The notes under the pieces are model-generated. The model saw nothing but the letters and a program-made list of their open reading frames with translations. It was not told the DNA's origin and made no database searches. The position numbers and the translations under genes are program-made. This document shows positions 24,421 to 36,090 of a stretch of DNA of 64,000 nt, piece after piece. Position 1 is the first letter of the stretch. The number at the start of each line of letters is the position of its first letter. The stretch lies in assembly GCA_948567375.1 (NCBI GenBank), contig OX419756.1, positions 45,708,333 to 45,772,332 of the forward strand, given 5' to 3'. The stretch is from Lunularia cruciata (Eukaryota > Streptophyta > Marchantiopsida > Lunulariales > Lunulariaceae).

Positions 24421-25299
24421 ATAGTTTTGAGATATGAAGAAGCATATATGAATTGTCATTTTGGATCTACAAGTTTGTAGAGTTGTTCTAGAATGGTATT
24501 TTTGTTAGCAACTATTGATTGCTCTACTATTTAAAGGAGGCATTTGTAGTGTTGTGTTGTTTTTTATTCCAAATTTCTGAGGATAGATAAAGCAAAGTGC
24601 TGATTTCAATGCTCATTGCTTGAGCTTAATTTTGAGTATCAACTCTATGGTTTTGCAGTTGTGAGTGTTTGGAGAAGTCTGAAGTGCAAGTCAATGAGCT
24701 TGTTGGATGTTGGATTCCACAGCCGTGATCTTCATTTTGTATGTTTGATCCTAAGTGAAGTGCAATTGGAGCAATGCCTTGACAGATTTGAGAATTGTTA
24801 GTGTTGTTAGTATTTTGTAGTTGTGAGTGCTACGTTGAGTTGATGTGAAACAATTTTAATTGAGGAAGTTGTACCGTCAGTGGAGGGTTGGAACACAATT
24901 TTGAGGTAGAAGTGTTCTATAGTGAAGTAGCCGTCTTCAGGAAATACTAAATCATCACAATTGAGATTGTTTGGAAAGATTTGCTATGTTGTGATTATGA
25001 GGGTGTGGATTAGTGACAAGTTGTCAAGATTGAGTGCTTGTTAATCTCTTTTGGGTGTGGTATCTACTTGAGAGACTAAAGAAGAAATTAAGAATTACCA
25101 CATTTGTGACATTTGACTTTGTATTTAACCAATTTTGAATCGTATCTCAGTGGGAACAAACTATACTTACTTGATTACCGCAAAAGTGATATTTGCCAAG
25201 TTTTCACACTAAAACTTTCCAAGAAAATTTAGTGTATAGTATTCTACTTTTTTCCCTAAGAAATAGATAGAGATTGTCCTTGGAAAGGAAGTTATGAGT

Positions 25300-26042
25300 T
25301 TTTAAAGTAAGAGGTGGTTTTAAAACCAAATTTGAAATATGTGTGCTTAATAGAAAAATGCCTAGGCCAAATGGCTCAATGGAAAAATTTGAAATTTTGC
25401 AAGGGAGTACAATCTAAGGTCTTGACCAGGTGTGCAAAATTTCAAAGTATCAAGACATACCAATTGAGAAAATTTAGTGACATTGTGAGGACAATCCTAG
25501 AGAGTTGAGATCTCATGCATAAGGAATGTGAGGGCAACCAAAAGCATATTTGAGTGTTTAGATTTATCTTGGGAACATGGAGGGTCACAAAAGGTGGAAG
25601 TTGAGGCTCTACAAGATTCCCAAAGGGTTTGAGGTGATTTTAGAGGTTGATTTGAGGAAAAGAGAGTTAAGTATATAATTTGAAGAGAGTGAGAAGAGGA
25701 TCTAAAAACATACAATACTTGGAAGAAAGAGTGATTTTAACTACTTTTTATATGGAGAGAAGGGACATAAGGCAAGTTCATGTCCAATGGCCTTTAAGAG
25801 CAAGAAATTGAGGGAAAGGAGAGGCTTACTTGACTTGGGATTGCATATTTGACCTTCTTCAGAAAGATTTGGAGGAAGGAGATCTAAGACCAAGGAGTTG
25901 TGTGGAGTGGAAGGAATTCCAAAAAGACATGATTTTGGTGAAAAATCTTGGGGAGAGTCTTAGTATAACTACAAAAAAACTACCACTTCATCAACTAGTT
26001 CTCAAGATTAATGATGGAGATAATCTTTCAACTTATGAATAA
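25300..26042 (+). pseudogene. Gag-like fragment with a ruined zinc knuckle in element A
   Basis: Frames at 25314-25508 and 25830-26042, plus the stretch between, resemble a nucleic-acid-binding polyprotein. At 25742-25783 the sequence reads Y-F-L-Y-G-E-K-G-H-K-A-S-S-C, a CX2CX4HX4C knuckle in which the first two Cys codons changed to Tyr by G-to-A. It lies upstream of the element's own gag knuckle (27025-27066), so the internal region may hold two gag-type segments or a nested remnant. Confidence 0.45.
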
Positions 26043-26229
26043 ACTATCTATGGTTAATATGCACTCTAGGTTTTGATCTTGCTTTAGAAATCTTGGAGTA
26101 ACCTTAACTTTTTTTTGTTTCCTGGGGTGGATTATTCTCAAATGGTGTTAGTAATGTATATACTCTATTAGTTATAGAAAGAGAGAAAGAAAAGAATTGA
26201 AAGAAAAGAGAAAGATAGTGAGAGACTAA

Positions 26230-27128
26230 GATAGAGAAACTTCTGATTTTCTTTGGCAAGGATGGAGAAGATATGGAGGTCTTTTTAAGAGACTTTGAGA
26301 GAGTTTTCATAGGAAACATTGAGAACATGAAGAATGAATGAGCTTTATTATTACCAAATTTCTTTGAGGATGCAAAAATTACATGGTATGAGTCAAAATA
26401 TAAAAAGAGAGAGGAGAAAAGTGCAAGAGGAGTCTTGGGAGAGTTTGACTTCAGTATTGATTAAGAACTTTCTTTCAAATGAGAGATTGATGAGTTAGGT
26501 TACCTTCCTCAAACAAGGAGATGGAGAAAGTGAGAGTCTATGTAGAAAGAATGGAGAAATTAGAATCCATATTTTGCATATTGTGGAGGAAGGGTGAGGA
26601 TGATATGGAGACTACTATGATTTTCATAGGAGCTATGATCACCAAGAATTTTATGGGAGAATTGAGACCATAAATTAGAAGCAAGGTGAGATATGAGAAA
26701 CCTTCTTCCAAGGTTGAAGCTATCAAAATTACAATATGTATGGAGGAGAGGTTGGAAGGGGACGAGAGTGCTTTGGTGGTGAAAGATCCTCAAGGTAACA
26801 AGTATGGTAGAACTTTTGATATTTTGGTGGCAAAGGTTGCACTTCAAGTAGTAATTGCTATAGTTCTTGCACCTCTACCAAAAGATCCACTTTAAACCAT
26901 GACAAAACAACTTGCAGATCTCAAGATCAATGTAGTGGACCAGACTATGGGAAGAAGGCTTAAGAGTTATGGAAGCTATCTATATAGAGAAGGCCAATCA
27001 ACCAACAATTTCAATGGTAAAAGTTGTTTCAATTGTGGAGGAAGAGGTCACATCTAAAGGAATTGCCCAAATTCTAGTTACCATGGAGGAAGAGGTTATG
27101 AGGGAGCCAATAGAGGAAAAAGGGAGGT
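26230..27128 (+). pseudogene. Element A gag with zinc knuckle
   Basis: The reading runs from DGEDMEVFLRDFERVF near 26260 to the knuckle at 27025-27066 (C-F-N-C-G-G-R-G-H-I-stop-R-N-C, CX2CX4HX4C with an internal stop). The piece 26686-26895 is open. The order gag, knuckle, protease, RT follows. Stops such as TAA at 26893 show it is dead. Confidence 0.78.
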
Positions 27129-27129
27129 A

Positions 27130-28180
27130 GTGACCCAAGTGGCTCCTAATCCAAACATAAGCAAGGAGATAACATCCATAGATGTGATTGAGAGCAAGTA
27201 TGAGAAGGAGGAGTGCTCAAACTCCAAAGATTTTAATTTGGATCTTTTGGTACAAGAGAAGAAGAGAACTTGTTTTGTAGAGGATGTATACTATTCTCAA
27301 GGATTTACTCCTAGCAAGGATAATCCTATGCCTACTTGGAGCACTTGCACTAGCACCTCAACACTATCAAAAACAAAGACTCTAAGGAAGAAGTTGAGGA
27401 TGGAGGACTTCTTGATCTCAAAACAACAGTGGAACTACAATGTGTTGAAGGATATTGGTAGTCACAAGGCTGACATAACAATGGACGAAATGATTGCTTT
27501 GAAGTCTACCTCGAGAAAGGAGCTTAGAGGTGGTTTGGGTTCTACAAGGAGCAAGAGGAAGAAGAAAGCAAAAGCTCCACTATCAATGGGAGTGGTGGAT
27601 GCCAAGCCAACACCATGGGAGGCTTTTGAATATACCTCCTAGATTGATGTGAGAGTGAATGGTCATAACATCAAAGATGCACTTATTGATGGAGGATCTG
27701 CAATAGATGCTATGTTATAGAGGTTGATGAAGAAGTTGGGTATGATAACCTTCAATATTTATGCTGATCATGGCAAACCAATAACAAGTTTGACCAGTAG
27801 AGGTGATGGATAAGGTAATAGCTTCAATTATGGGGTTCAAATCTCATGAATTTACAAGTCTTGAAGGATTCAAGCTATAATTTGCTTCTTGGGAGGCCAT
27901 GCTTGAGAGTAACATGCACAACTGATCAATGCCACAAAGGGTACTTGACAATTGAACATCAAACCATTGAGTTAAAGTTCTTGTGGCTAACTCCATCAAC
28001 ACTTCACATTCATATACACAATCTTCTGATTATTGGGAATCAGATTCAAAAGAAGGAGCTTTAGATGTGGACACAAGCAGAGAGGAAAAGGCTTCCATAG
28101 AGGAAGATGAATTTGAATCTAATTTAGATGTGTATCCCTTGTGTGCTATAGATTTCCACCTAAGACAGAGGTTTTGAAAG
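27130..28180 (+). pseudogene. Element A protease region
   Basis: Frame 27130-27642 is a hydrophilic linker (170 residues). Next, at about 27645-27760, comes VNGHNIKDALIDGGSAIDAM, the aspartic-protease active site with D-G-G-S in place of D-S/T-G-S/A. SYNLLLGRPCLR near 27870-27905 is the conserved second half (ILGRP-type). An acidic frame runs 27983-28177. Stops at 27718 and elsewhere break it. Confidence 0.78.
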
Positions 28181-28479
28181 ACCTAGATAAATCATCATTG
28201 ACACTTGAAGAGATAGAGAGGAGGTTATCTACAATCAAGGATGGTCCAAATGTTACCAAGGAGGAGAAGGTGAGATTTGAGTAGATTTTTTGCAAGTCCA
28301 TCTATGTGTTTACTTTTAGTTACAAGGATCTAAAAGAAGTCAAACTTGGAGGAGCACAAGATAGAGGTGGAGTCACATGCAAGACCAATCTGCCAAAAGC
28401 AATGTCTCATTACTCCACCAATAGTTATGGTTGTGAAGGAGGAGATTGATAAGCCCAAGGAGGCCGGATTATCTTTGAG

Positions 28480-29220
28480 GTGGAGAATTTAGAATAGGTG
28501 TCTCCAATTGTGATTATGAAGAAAAAGAATGGTAAGCTTTGGGTATGTGTGGATTACAAAGAGCTCAATGTTGTTACTAAGTAGGACTCTTACTTTTTGC
28601 TATTTATTAATGAAATCTTGGAGGAGGTTGCAAGTCATGAGAAGTATAATTTTGGAGATGGTTATAGTGGGTATAACCAAATCAAGATTGCACTAAAGCA
28701 TCAACACCTCACCACATTCACCACACATTGGGAGACTTATGCTTTCAAGTTCATGCCTTTTGGACTTTGCAATGCTCTAGCCACAAACAAGGTGTTTGAA
28801 ACCTTCATTGGGAAATTTGTGAGAGACTTCATTGATGACTTTTGTGTTTATGGGAGTAAGGAGGAGCACTTTGAGCACCTGATCAAGGTCTTGCAATGCT
28901 TGGATGGAGCAAATGTATCACTCAACCTAAAGAAGTGCATTTTTGGTTGTAAATAAGGTTTACTTTTTAGGCACATCATGTCCAAGGATGGAATAGCAAT
29001 TGATCTTGAGAAGGTGAGGAAAATCTCAAACCCTCCATTTCTTTCAAGCTTGACAAAGTTATGTCAATTCTTGGAGATGTTTAGTTACTATTGGAGTTTC
29101 ATCTTTTCATTTTCCAACAAGGATTATCCATTTACCATCTACATGAAGAAGGGTGTAAAATACATGGTGATTTTGGAGGACAAGGAGGCCCTCAAAGCTT
29201 TTGAAGAGCTCAAGTAATCC
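28480..29220 (+). pseudogene. Element A reverse transcriptase
   Basis: MKKKNGKLWVCVDYKELN lies near 28515-28570. After a stop, frame 28597-28956 gives FGDGYSGYNQIKIA, FMPFGLCNALAT and the catalytic box DFIDDFCVYG with the two Asp at 28834-28839. The next frame (28978-29217) has the thumb and connection regions. This is a Ty3/gypsy RT clearly different from family B. Confidence 0.92.
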
Positions 29221-29229
29221 CTTGTTGTA

Positions 29230-29670
29230 GTTCCAATTCTTGCTAAATTTGATTGGAGTAAACCTTTCATCCTCTACACTAATGCTTCCAATGTAGCTAT
29301 AGCATAAATTCTTAGTCAACTAGACAAGATGGGCATGATTATCTAATAGCTTATGTTATTTAGATAGATGGTTTCAATATAAAAGAACTATTTAATCACG
29401 AAGAAAGAAGGGTTTGTTGTGATCTATGGTCTCAAGAAATTTAGACACTACTTGATTGGAGGGAAAGCCACCATTGTAACGGATCACAAGGCTTTGAAGT
29501 ACATCTTCAACAAATCTAATGTGGAAGGGAGGCTAGCAAGGTATATGAAACTCTTATCTGATTATGACTACACCATTGAGGATAGGCCAAGGAAGAAATA
29601 TGCAAATGCTGATTTGTTATCTAGGGCATATGATCATGATGGAGTTGAACCATTGGATGACTCCTTTTAG
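29230..29670 (+). pseudogene. Element A RNase H
   Basis: KPFILYTNASNVAIA near 29265 has the first catalytic position changed from D to N. Frame 29419-29670 reads IYGLKKFRHYLIGGKATIVTD, HKALKYIFN and YANADLLSRA, the standard end of gypsy RNase H. The domain removes RNA from the RNA-DNA hybrid. Confidence 0.9.
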
Positions 29671-29682
29671 GATGAAGAGCTC

Positions 29683-30832
29683 ATGACAATTTCAATCATT
29701 CAAGAGGTTCCAATGGAGTACAAAGAGATTGTGGAGTTTGTTACAAGAGGTGACTATCCAAAAGAGATGCATGTTAGGGAGAGGAAGGTCCTTGTAGTAA
29801 GATCTAGACCTTACACAATGGTGGAGGATATTCTTTTTCACCAAGGAGTAGATGGTCTACTTCAAAGAGCAATGGGTAAGGAAGAATCTATCCTACTCAT
29901 AAAGGAGTTTCCTGAAGGTTTATTGTAATGAGGACACTTTGCATGAAAGGTGACTTCTTTCAAGATTTTAGATGCAGGATACCATTGGAGGGGGATTTTC
30001 AAGAATTGTCTTGATTATTGCAAAAATTTTAATGTCTTTCAAGCTTTTGCTAGAAATTCTACTTCCACTCTCCCTCTTAGATCAATTCCATTGCTAGGAT
30101 CTTTTGAGAAGTGGAGAATTGAATTTGTAAGTCCTCTTAATAGAACTCCAAGGAACAACCAATACATTGTGGTAGTTAATGATTATCTTACCAAGTGGAT
30201 TGAGGCTAGACCATTGAGGGACAAGAATGAAGATGAAGTTGGTAGATTTCTTTATGAATGCAATATCACTAGGTTTGGATGCCTTTTGGAGCTGGTTTTT
30301 GATAGAGGAGGAAAGTTTATGAGAGCATCACTACAGCCATGCTATGACATTCCTCTATCACACATAGAAAAATAAGCCAAATCCCAATGGTTTGGCAGAT
30401 AGAACCAATAAGACCTTGTGCATGAGGTTGGCCAAAGATGCATAAATGGAAGGGGCTAAAAATCATTGGGATAAAAATATTTATGCAGTTTTCTAGGAGT
30501 ATAAGATAACCATGAAGACTTCCACCATATATTCTCCATTTCATTTGTAATATAGTATTGAGTCTCCCTTACCTATTCACTTTGATCTTCCTACCTTCCA
30601 AAGCATTCAAAGGAGATTGAAGAAAGCACAAGGAGGTGATGTAGAGAAGTCAAGGAAGGATCAACTCATGGAATTGGAGGAGGCAAGAGCAATTGTTATG
30701 GTTCAAGTGGAGCAAGTCCAAAGGAAACAAAGAGAGAGCTATGACAAGAGGCAAGGCAAGAAGAAGGTGGAGCACTTCAAAGAAGGTGAATGGGTAATGT
30801 TGTTTGCTTCCATACAATTCAAAAGAGTGTAA
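29683..30832 (+). pseudogene. Element A integrase
   Basis: The zinc-binding domain spans about 29780-30060 (YHWRGIFKNCLDYCKNF). In the core, the first catalytic Asp is now Glu (WRIEFVSPL), the second is kept (VFDRGGKF), and the third acid is Asp in NGLADRTNKT, so two of three catalytic residues are altered. A frameshift near 30325 and stops follow. The Lys-rich C-terminal tail is at 30617-30832. The fragment at 1-745 is its sister. Confidence 0.9.
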
Positions 30833-30959
30833 AAGAAGTTTTTACCTAAGTACTTTGGACCTTTTATAATGGAGAAGGTGTGGAGCAATTAACCATGATA
30901 AGTTGAAGATGTTATCATAGAAGGTAGAGAGACCTTGACTCCAAGGATGAAGTGAAATC

Positions 30960-31644
30960 TTAGTCTGGGAGTAAATGTAACACCCATTGTGTATGTATGT
31001 GCTATTGTGATATTAAGTTTGGTATTATAAGTACTTGAGAGATATGATTTATATACAGATAAATCATTTTTCTATATTAGTCATGATTAACTAAAGTTAG
31101 TCATAGAAAAGATAGAGGGGACCTTACTTTAGAGGAGATGGAAAAGATGAGTACCACTATTTTGGATTCTAATGTATTGACTTGGTATTATTCTTAGATG
31201 TTTGGCTTTGAGGAAAGAGTTGAGAACTCTTGGACCCATAAGCCTTTTTGTTTTGGATTCTTTTATAGTTCAAGGATAAGTCATGTGAAGAAATACTTGA
31301 CTTAGTGGTAGGGTCAAGATAAGACCACATGCTTAGGAGAATATTCCCATGAGTATGATATTCCTTTAGACTTTTAGCCCAATAATTTGAGTTACTCCAA
31401 TAATTAGTAACTTTGGTGCATAACTATTTCATAAGTATATAAACTAGGGGTGATGAGGTACTCATCATCCTTTCATTGCAACTATCTCACTCACATTGAG
31501 TTCTCTAGTGACCAATGGTTTGAGTCTTGGAGTGTTAGCCTTGGAGAACTAAGATGGAGTTGGGATTCCTTGCCTTCTTAGTCCATGGTGTGCTACCATA
31601 ATAGCCATTAGAGGTTCATCTTGAGTGAGAGACAGTCTGGCTCA
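30960..31644 (+). repeat. Element A 3' LTR
   Basis: The LTR begins TGTAACACCCATTGTG at 30976 after a short purine-rich stretch (GGGAGTAAA) and ends CTGGCTCA at 31644 (669 bp). It differs from the 5' LTR at many positions, so the insertion is old. The right flank is AAATC against GGATA on the left, a badly decayed duplication. The better proof of insertion is that family B LTR sequence continues across it. Confidence 0.88.
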
Positions 31645-31845
31645 CAAATCTACATGTCACCAATCCATATAGTTTAATGGTGGGTTTTAAGGGTGGAGTT
31701 TACTAATATATTACTATATGATCCAAGGATGCAACACTCTTTGAGTGGATCCTCTTTGCTATATAATAAAGACAAGGTGATCATTTGGAGCATTGAAGTA
31801 TTGAGAGATGAAGTGTAGTGTTTCTCTTGTCCTCAAAATATTACA
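31645..31845 (+). repeat. Second part of the B3 3' LTR
   Basis: CTACATGTCACCAATCC resumes the family B LTR exactly where 20253 left off. It ends CAAAATATTACA at 31845, followed by CTTAG, the perfect partner of CTTAG at 13403-13407. Confidence 0.92.
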
Positions 31846-33215
31846 CTTAGTTGCATTTGAGTTTTCAATTATTGCTCAAAGAATATCATCTTTAGTGGAA
31901 ATACAATTTGTTTATATTCCAAGTTGGATTGCAAATTTTCTACTATAGGATAGTGGTCTTGCATCTCAAACTTGAAGATACGCCATGATGCCTCAAATGC
32001 TAATAAATAGTAAGAGTCAAGATATTTCTCTATTTCATCAACTATTTGTGTGACATTATCATTTATGGTATTTGTGTAATATTTATAATAGCTCTATTGT
32101 GTCCCTTGTATATATACTTGAAAAGGTACTTCATAGCCTAAAAAAATTTACACACCTCTCCATTGATATGTGCATTGTACTTAGTGGAAAAATAAAGATC
32201 TTGTGATATCATCCATTTGGTTGTCCAAAGCTACACGTTTCACCAAAATTGTTTCACTTGTATTTCTACACCGATATATAGAGTAACAATTGATATTGGT
32301 AGATGTCTTTACCTAGTACTTCCAAGGATGGCCATTTTGACATTTTCCATCTACCATACATGGTGCATTAGGAAACCCAATCCTTTAGAAACCATGCATC
32401 ATGTTTTTTTGTCAAAGATTGATAGGCACACATATTTTTATCTTTGTCCAAAATCTCTATAGTAATAAGCTTGTCAATGTCTTCCATAGTGCATGGTTTA
32501 CAATCCTTAGCAAAGAAGATGAGCATGTGGGCATGTGGGAGCCCCGCTTCTAAATATAATGACATGAATGCTTACAACTCTTTGCCCCAAAATATATATC
32601 TTATGAATGTCATTGTGAAGGTCTTTTAGCTTCATGCAAAATACACTTGATATCAAGCTAGGATAAACTTGATGTTGTTGATTAGGTGGCAATGCTTGCC
32701 TAATTTTTGTCCATTGTGGATTGCAAGTGAAAGTCATAAACTATCATGACAACTAGCCCATTGGCAAATGGCTATGGCATCTTGGTAGGTCAATACCATG
32801 TACCATGATCTCCCTATAAATGAAGAGGGCATAAAGATGGATTGTTTAACAAAAATTGCATTTTTACACCAAGAGCAATGGCATCTTACAAACCTAGATA
32901 AAGATCCCCTCATAACTTTCTCTAATTAAATCAAAGATATATCAAGCTAGTTTGTTCTATAATTACAAATGCATCAACAATGTATTATTGTCTCAAACAT
33001 CTTGCATGATACAAGGCAATCCCATCTCTTGATGGTAAAGACAATAGCAATAGTATTTAGCAATAGACATGCTTAGGCCAAGTCCTTGTTGAATTCACAA
33101 CCTCATTATCAACTTCAACTTTGCAATCTATTCCTTCATATTCCTTATTGGTAGCACTAAAAAATATTTTGAATCCTACCCAAAGGAATGTTGAGATGTC
33201 ATTTACCTTGTCATG
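31846..33215 (-). pseudogene. Helitron block 2: Rep domain with HUH and two-tyrosine motifs
   Basis: On the minus strand from about 33180 the Rep region reads, through frameshifts, SMSIAKYYCYC, YIVDAFVIIEQT, SFIGRSWYMVLTYQDAIAI and MTFTCNPQW (frame 32737-32507). GLPHAHML follows with the two metal-binding His of the HUH motif at 32535-32527. The two-tyrosine nickase motif YLFKYIYKGHNR lies near 32135-32100 and is intact. YLDSYYLLAFEASWRIFKFEM continues toward the helicase at about 32020. This endonuclease would nick and rejoin DNA for rolling-circle transposition. Stops make it inactive. Confidence 0.9.
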
Positions 33216-33481
33216 CATATATATATCACTACACAACATACATCACTGTCAACATCATACACTATAGAAACACAACTCACACATAAGTCATACATAAACT
33301 CTAAAGTGCCACAATTGCCTCCTAGCTGGCAGTTAGGTCCCTCTAACTCCAGATAGCCATCTACTCCAAGTATATGGCATACCCTATGATGGGCAAAGAT
33401 CAAGAAGCTGGTTGTTATGAAGCCTCATTGTTAGTCGCCTGTTTGCAATCTATACCATATAAAGAATGAACTAGATAAAGG

Positions 33482-33706
33482 TCAAATACATCTAGGACAT
33501 AACCACTGTCCTTGAGGAACCACCATGAAGGGAGGAGTCATACATGCCATATGCCATCCTCTCAAACAACTATCACACACTAATATAATAGCAGCTCCAC
33601 CAAAAGAGCCACATAACATACACCTCAAGCCTGCACATACAAGTGCCAAGCTTTGGTCCATAGTACTATCAATGTTTAGGAGGTGGCATGGCGCACAATT
33701 GGGCAC
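33482..33706 (-). pseudogene. PHD finger at the end of the element C integrase
   Basis: The 74-residue open piece contains a complete C4HC3 zinc finger at 33622-33488: CX2C-X11-CX2C-X4-HX2C-X14-CX2C. It includes the GWHMAC and PPFMVVPQGQWLCPRC signatures typical of PHD domains. Upstream in the same direction (about 33850-33710) comes VFPSGVLVLEGYDG and NCAPCHL, continuing from integrase, so the finger is the C-terminal module of pol. PHD fingers read histone H3 tails; by analogy to chromodomains it could guide integration, but that is inference. All eight ligands are intact although pol upstream has stops. Confidence 0.82.
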
Positions 33707-34069
33707 ATGATCCTTTCAAACAACACCATCATATCCTTCTAACACAAGGACTCCAGATGGAAAAACCTCATGCACTCTCAAGATAGTGCGGCCTGCCAAA
33801 ACATCAAGTGTCGTTGATGTTGTCTATTGTAGATATACATAGTCTCTTGGATGAAATCGATGGATCGAGGATTTATAACCTCCTCCTCAAATGGTAGCAT
33901 AGCGTAAAGTATCTCTATGATGAGCAATCGCCAAGTTCTCAAAGGCCATTGGCATCACTCTTCAAAAGATCTCTGCTCGTTGAGAACATGTGCTCATCTA
34001 TACATTAGGGTCATCCAAGTCCAAAACTACAATAACATCTCGACAAATGGCTACAGGTAAATCTGGATC

Positions 34070-34760
34070 TCATCCATAGAGTAGAAAGTACAAAGAGAAG
34101 GATGCTAAGGAGGCTTGCCGGCAAAACCGATAGCCCATGGCCAACCAAGGTAATTGGAGATCCCAATCTCCCAAGTGGCCTCTCTGCAAACCAAACTTTT
34201 GCAATCCTCTCTTCACCATATGAACCACTCTCTCTGCTAAGCCATCTACCTCAGGGTGATCTTGGCATGTAGTACGATGATCAATCAAAGCCTTATCACA
34301 CAAGACCTAAAACTCCCTCAAAAACTTTGTACCCTAATCAATCAAAACCTCAGTTGGTGCACTAAAATGACTAAGAACTTGATCCAAGAACAAGTAAGTT
34401 GTCCTTTCACTAGACTTGTCAAGAAGTGCCACCAACTCAATCCACTTGGAAAAGTGCTCCACCATCACCAAAACATACCGATGATGTCTCTTAATCAACA
34501 GTAAAGGTATGGCGAAGTCCAAACTCCAACAGTAACCCAATCCCATGATAGGTAATGGGTGTAACTTTGGCGTAGGAGCATTGAATGATGCTCTAACTTG
34601 GTCACAAACCACACATTTGGCAACAAACTATTGTACCTTGGTCTGCATATCGCGCCACCAATAATGGCTTTGGAGTAAGCTATATGTATGCTTTACTCCA
34701 AAATGTCCTAGCTCCTCATAAGCATGATGGACCAACTATGGTCTCTAAGATGGAAGTGGT
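34070..34760 (-). pseudogene. Element C integrase
   Basis: The zinc-binding HHCC part lies near 34725-34600 (HHAYEELGHFGVKHT, then FVAKCVVCDQVR). The core in frame 34612-34334 has the first catalytic Asp in WSLDFAIP. The second is in EVLID near 34335, and the Glu is in VDGLAERVVHMV in frame 34303-34070. A stop and frame shift lie between. The order matches Ty3/gypsy DDE integrases. Confidence 0.88.
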
Positions 34761-35455
34761 ACTACTCGCACTCTACCATCCTCCCATACACGCAAAAGGT
34801 GTCTGCCCTCCAATCTGAATTGTCTCGCTCGCAGAAGGATACAGTCTCTCTCCTTGGCCCCAATTGTGCCACCCACAACACCAGTGCAAAGATAGTCCAT
34901 CACTAAGATATCATTATGAATATCTCGCTGAACTGTACCAATATCTTCACTCTCTGGATTTGTGACCTCAATAACTCCTCCTGTATGCGTTGAGAGAGAT
35001 ACCACCAAAGCCTCAGAAAATATACATAGAAAGGCAGATGCATGCCAACCTCGCACCATCTCCTCATCTGTCTCACCATGCCAACGTGCTCTAGTCTGAT
35101 CCTGCTAGCTAGGACATGGGTTTCTACTCAACCCATCTGCATCACGGGTCACCACTCTAGGTCTGTGAACAACCGTGACATCATACTCTTGTAAAATGAG
35201 AGCCCATCATGCAAGCTTCCTTGAAAGCTTGTCGGACTCCATCAATCACTTTAGTGGCTGATGATCAATGATGAGAGTGAAGGGGTTACCACATAGGTAA
35301 CATCAAAATGTGCTACTGCCCAAACTGCTACCAAGCACTCTCCCTCATATGAATTATATCCTCTAACATAACAGCAATAGAAGTTTGCCAACCCAAGGAA
35401 TGCTTTCACTCTGCTCATATCCGTAGGCCAAGGAATATGTGCAATAACCTCCACC
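34745..35455 (-). pseudogene. Element C RNase H and pol linker
   Basis: Pieces on the minus strand run AFLGLANFYCCYVRGYNSYEG (frame 35454-35251), then an LIIDHQPLKWLMESDKLSRKL-type stretch across a stop near 35250-35200, and VVTRDADGLSRNPC near 35140-35110. A linker frame (35059-34745) follows, leading to the integrase zinc domain. Confidence 0.82.
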
Positions 35456-35469
35456 TTGGTCTACTGAAC

Positions 35470-36090
35470 ACCAAGTCCTCCAGGGTAGATAGTGTGACCC
35501 AAATACTCAACCTGCTCATGGAAGAACCTACACTTCCCAGGATGTAATTCGAGTCCATGAGATCTCAACCTCTCAAACACCTCCAACAACTATCTCTCAT
35601 GCTCCTCCATAGTAGTGTTATAGACCAAAATGTCATCAATAAAACACTAAGCAAAATCCAATCCAACTAGGATCCTATCCATGACCCTCTAGAACTCAAC
35701 AAGAGCGTTCTTCAACCCAAACAATAAGAACCTCCACTGATATAACACATCCTTGCCGTGAGGATCAAAAACCCAAAATGTTGTCTTGGACTTATCTTCC
35801 TCCTTGATTGGCAACTGATGATATCCCACTCGAAGATCCAAAGTACTAAAGACCTTTGCGTACCAAATTGCATCAAAAACCTCCTTTGGTGTATGCATGG
35901 CATACCAATCAGCCCTAGTCTGTCGGTTGATAGGACGGTAATCTCCACACATCCGCCTATCTGTATAGTTTCCATGCATATCCTTCTTGGTTGGCATCAC
36001 TATTGCTGATGCATACTCCCCATGTGAAATCTCCACCAAACTAGCCTCAAAAAGGTCACTACTCCGACTTTGAATCAATGTCCTATCCAT
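35470..36090 (-). pseudogene. Element C reverse transcriptase
   Basis: The 133-residue frame 36090-35689 carries the N-terminal RT blocks: DRRMCGDYRPINRQT, STLDLRVGYHQLPI, KTTFWVFDPHGK and FLLFGLKNAL. After a stop, CFIDDILVYN near 35650-35620 holds the catalytic YxDD-type box with both Asp kept. RCMCGDYRPIN-type wording sets it apart from A and B. At 402 bases this is the longest open pol stretch in element C. Confidence 0.9.

Noticed and set aside
20249..31649. A clear target-site duplication for element A
   Set aside because: The flanks GGATA and AAATC match poorly. Insertion is instead supported by continuity of the B3 LTR.
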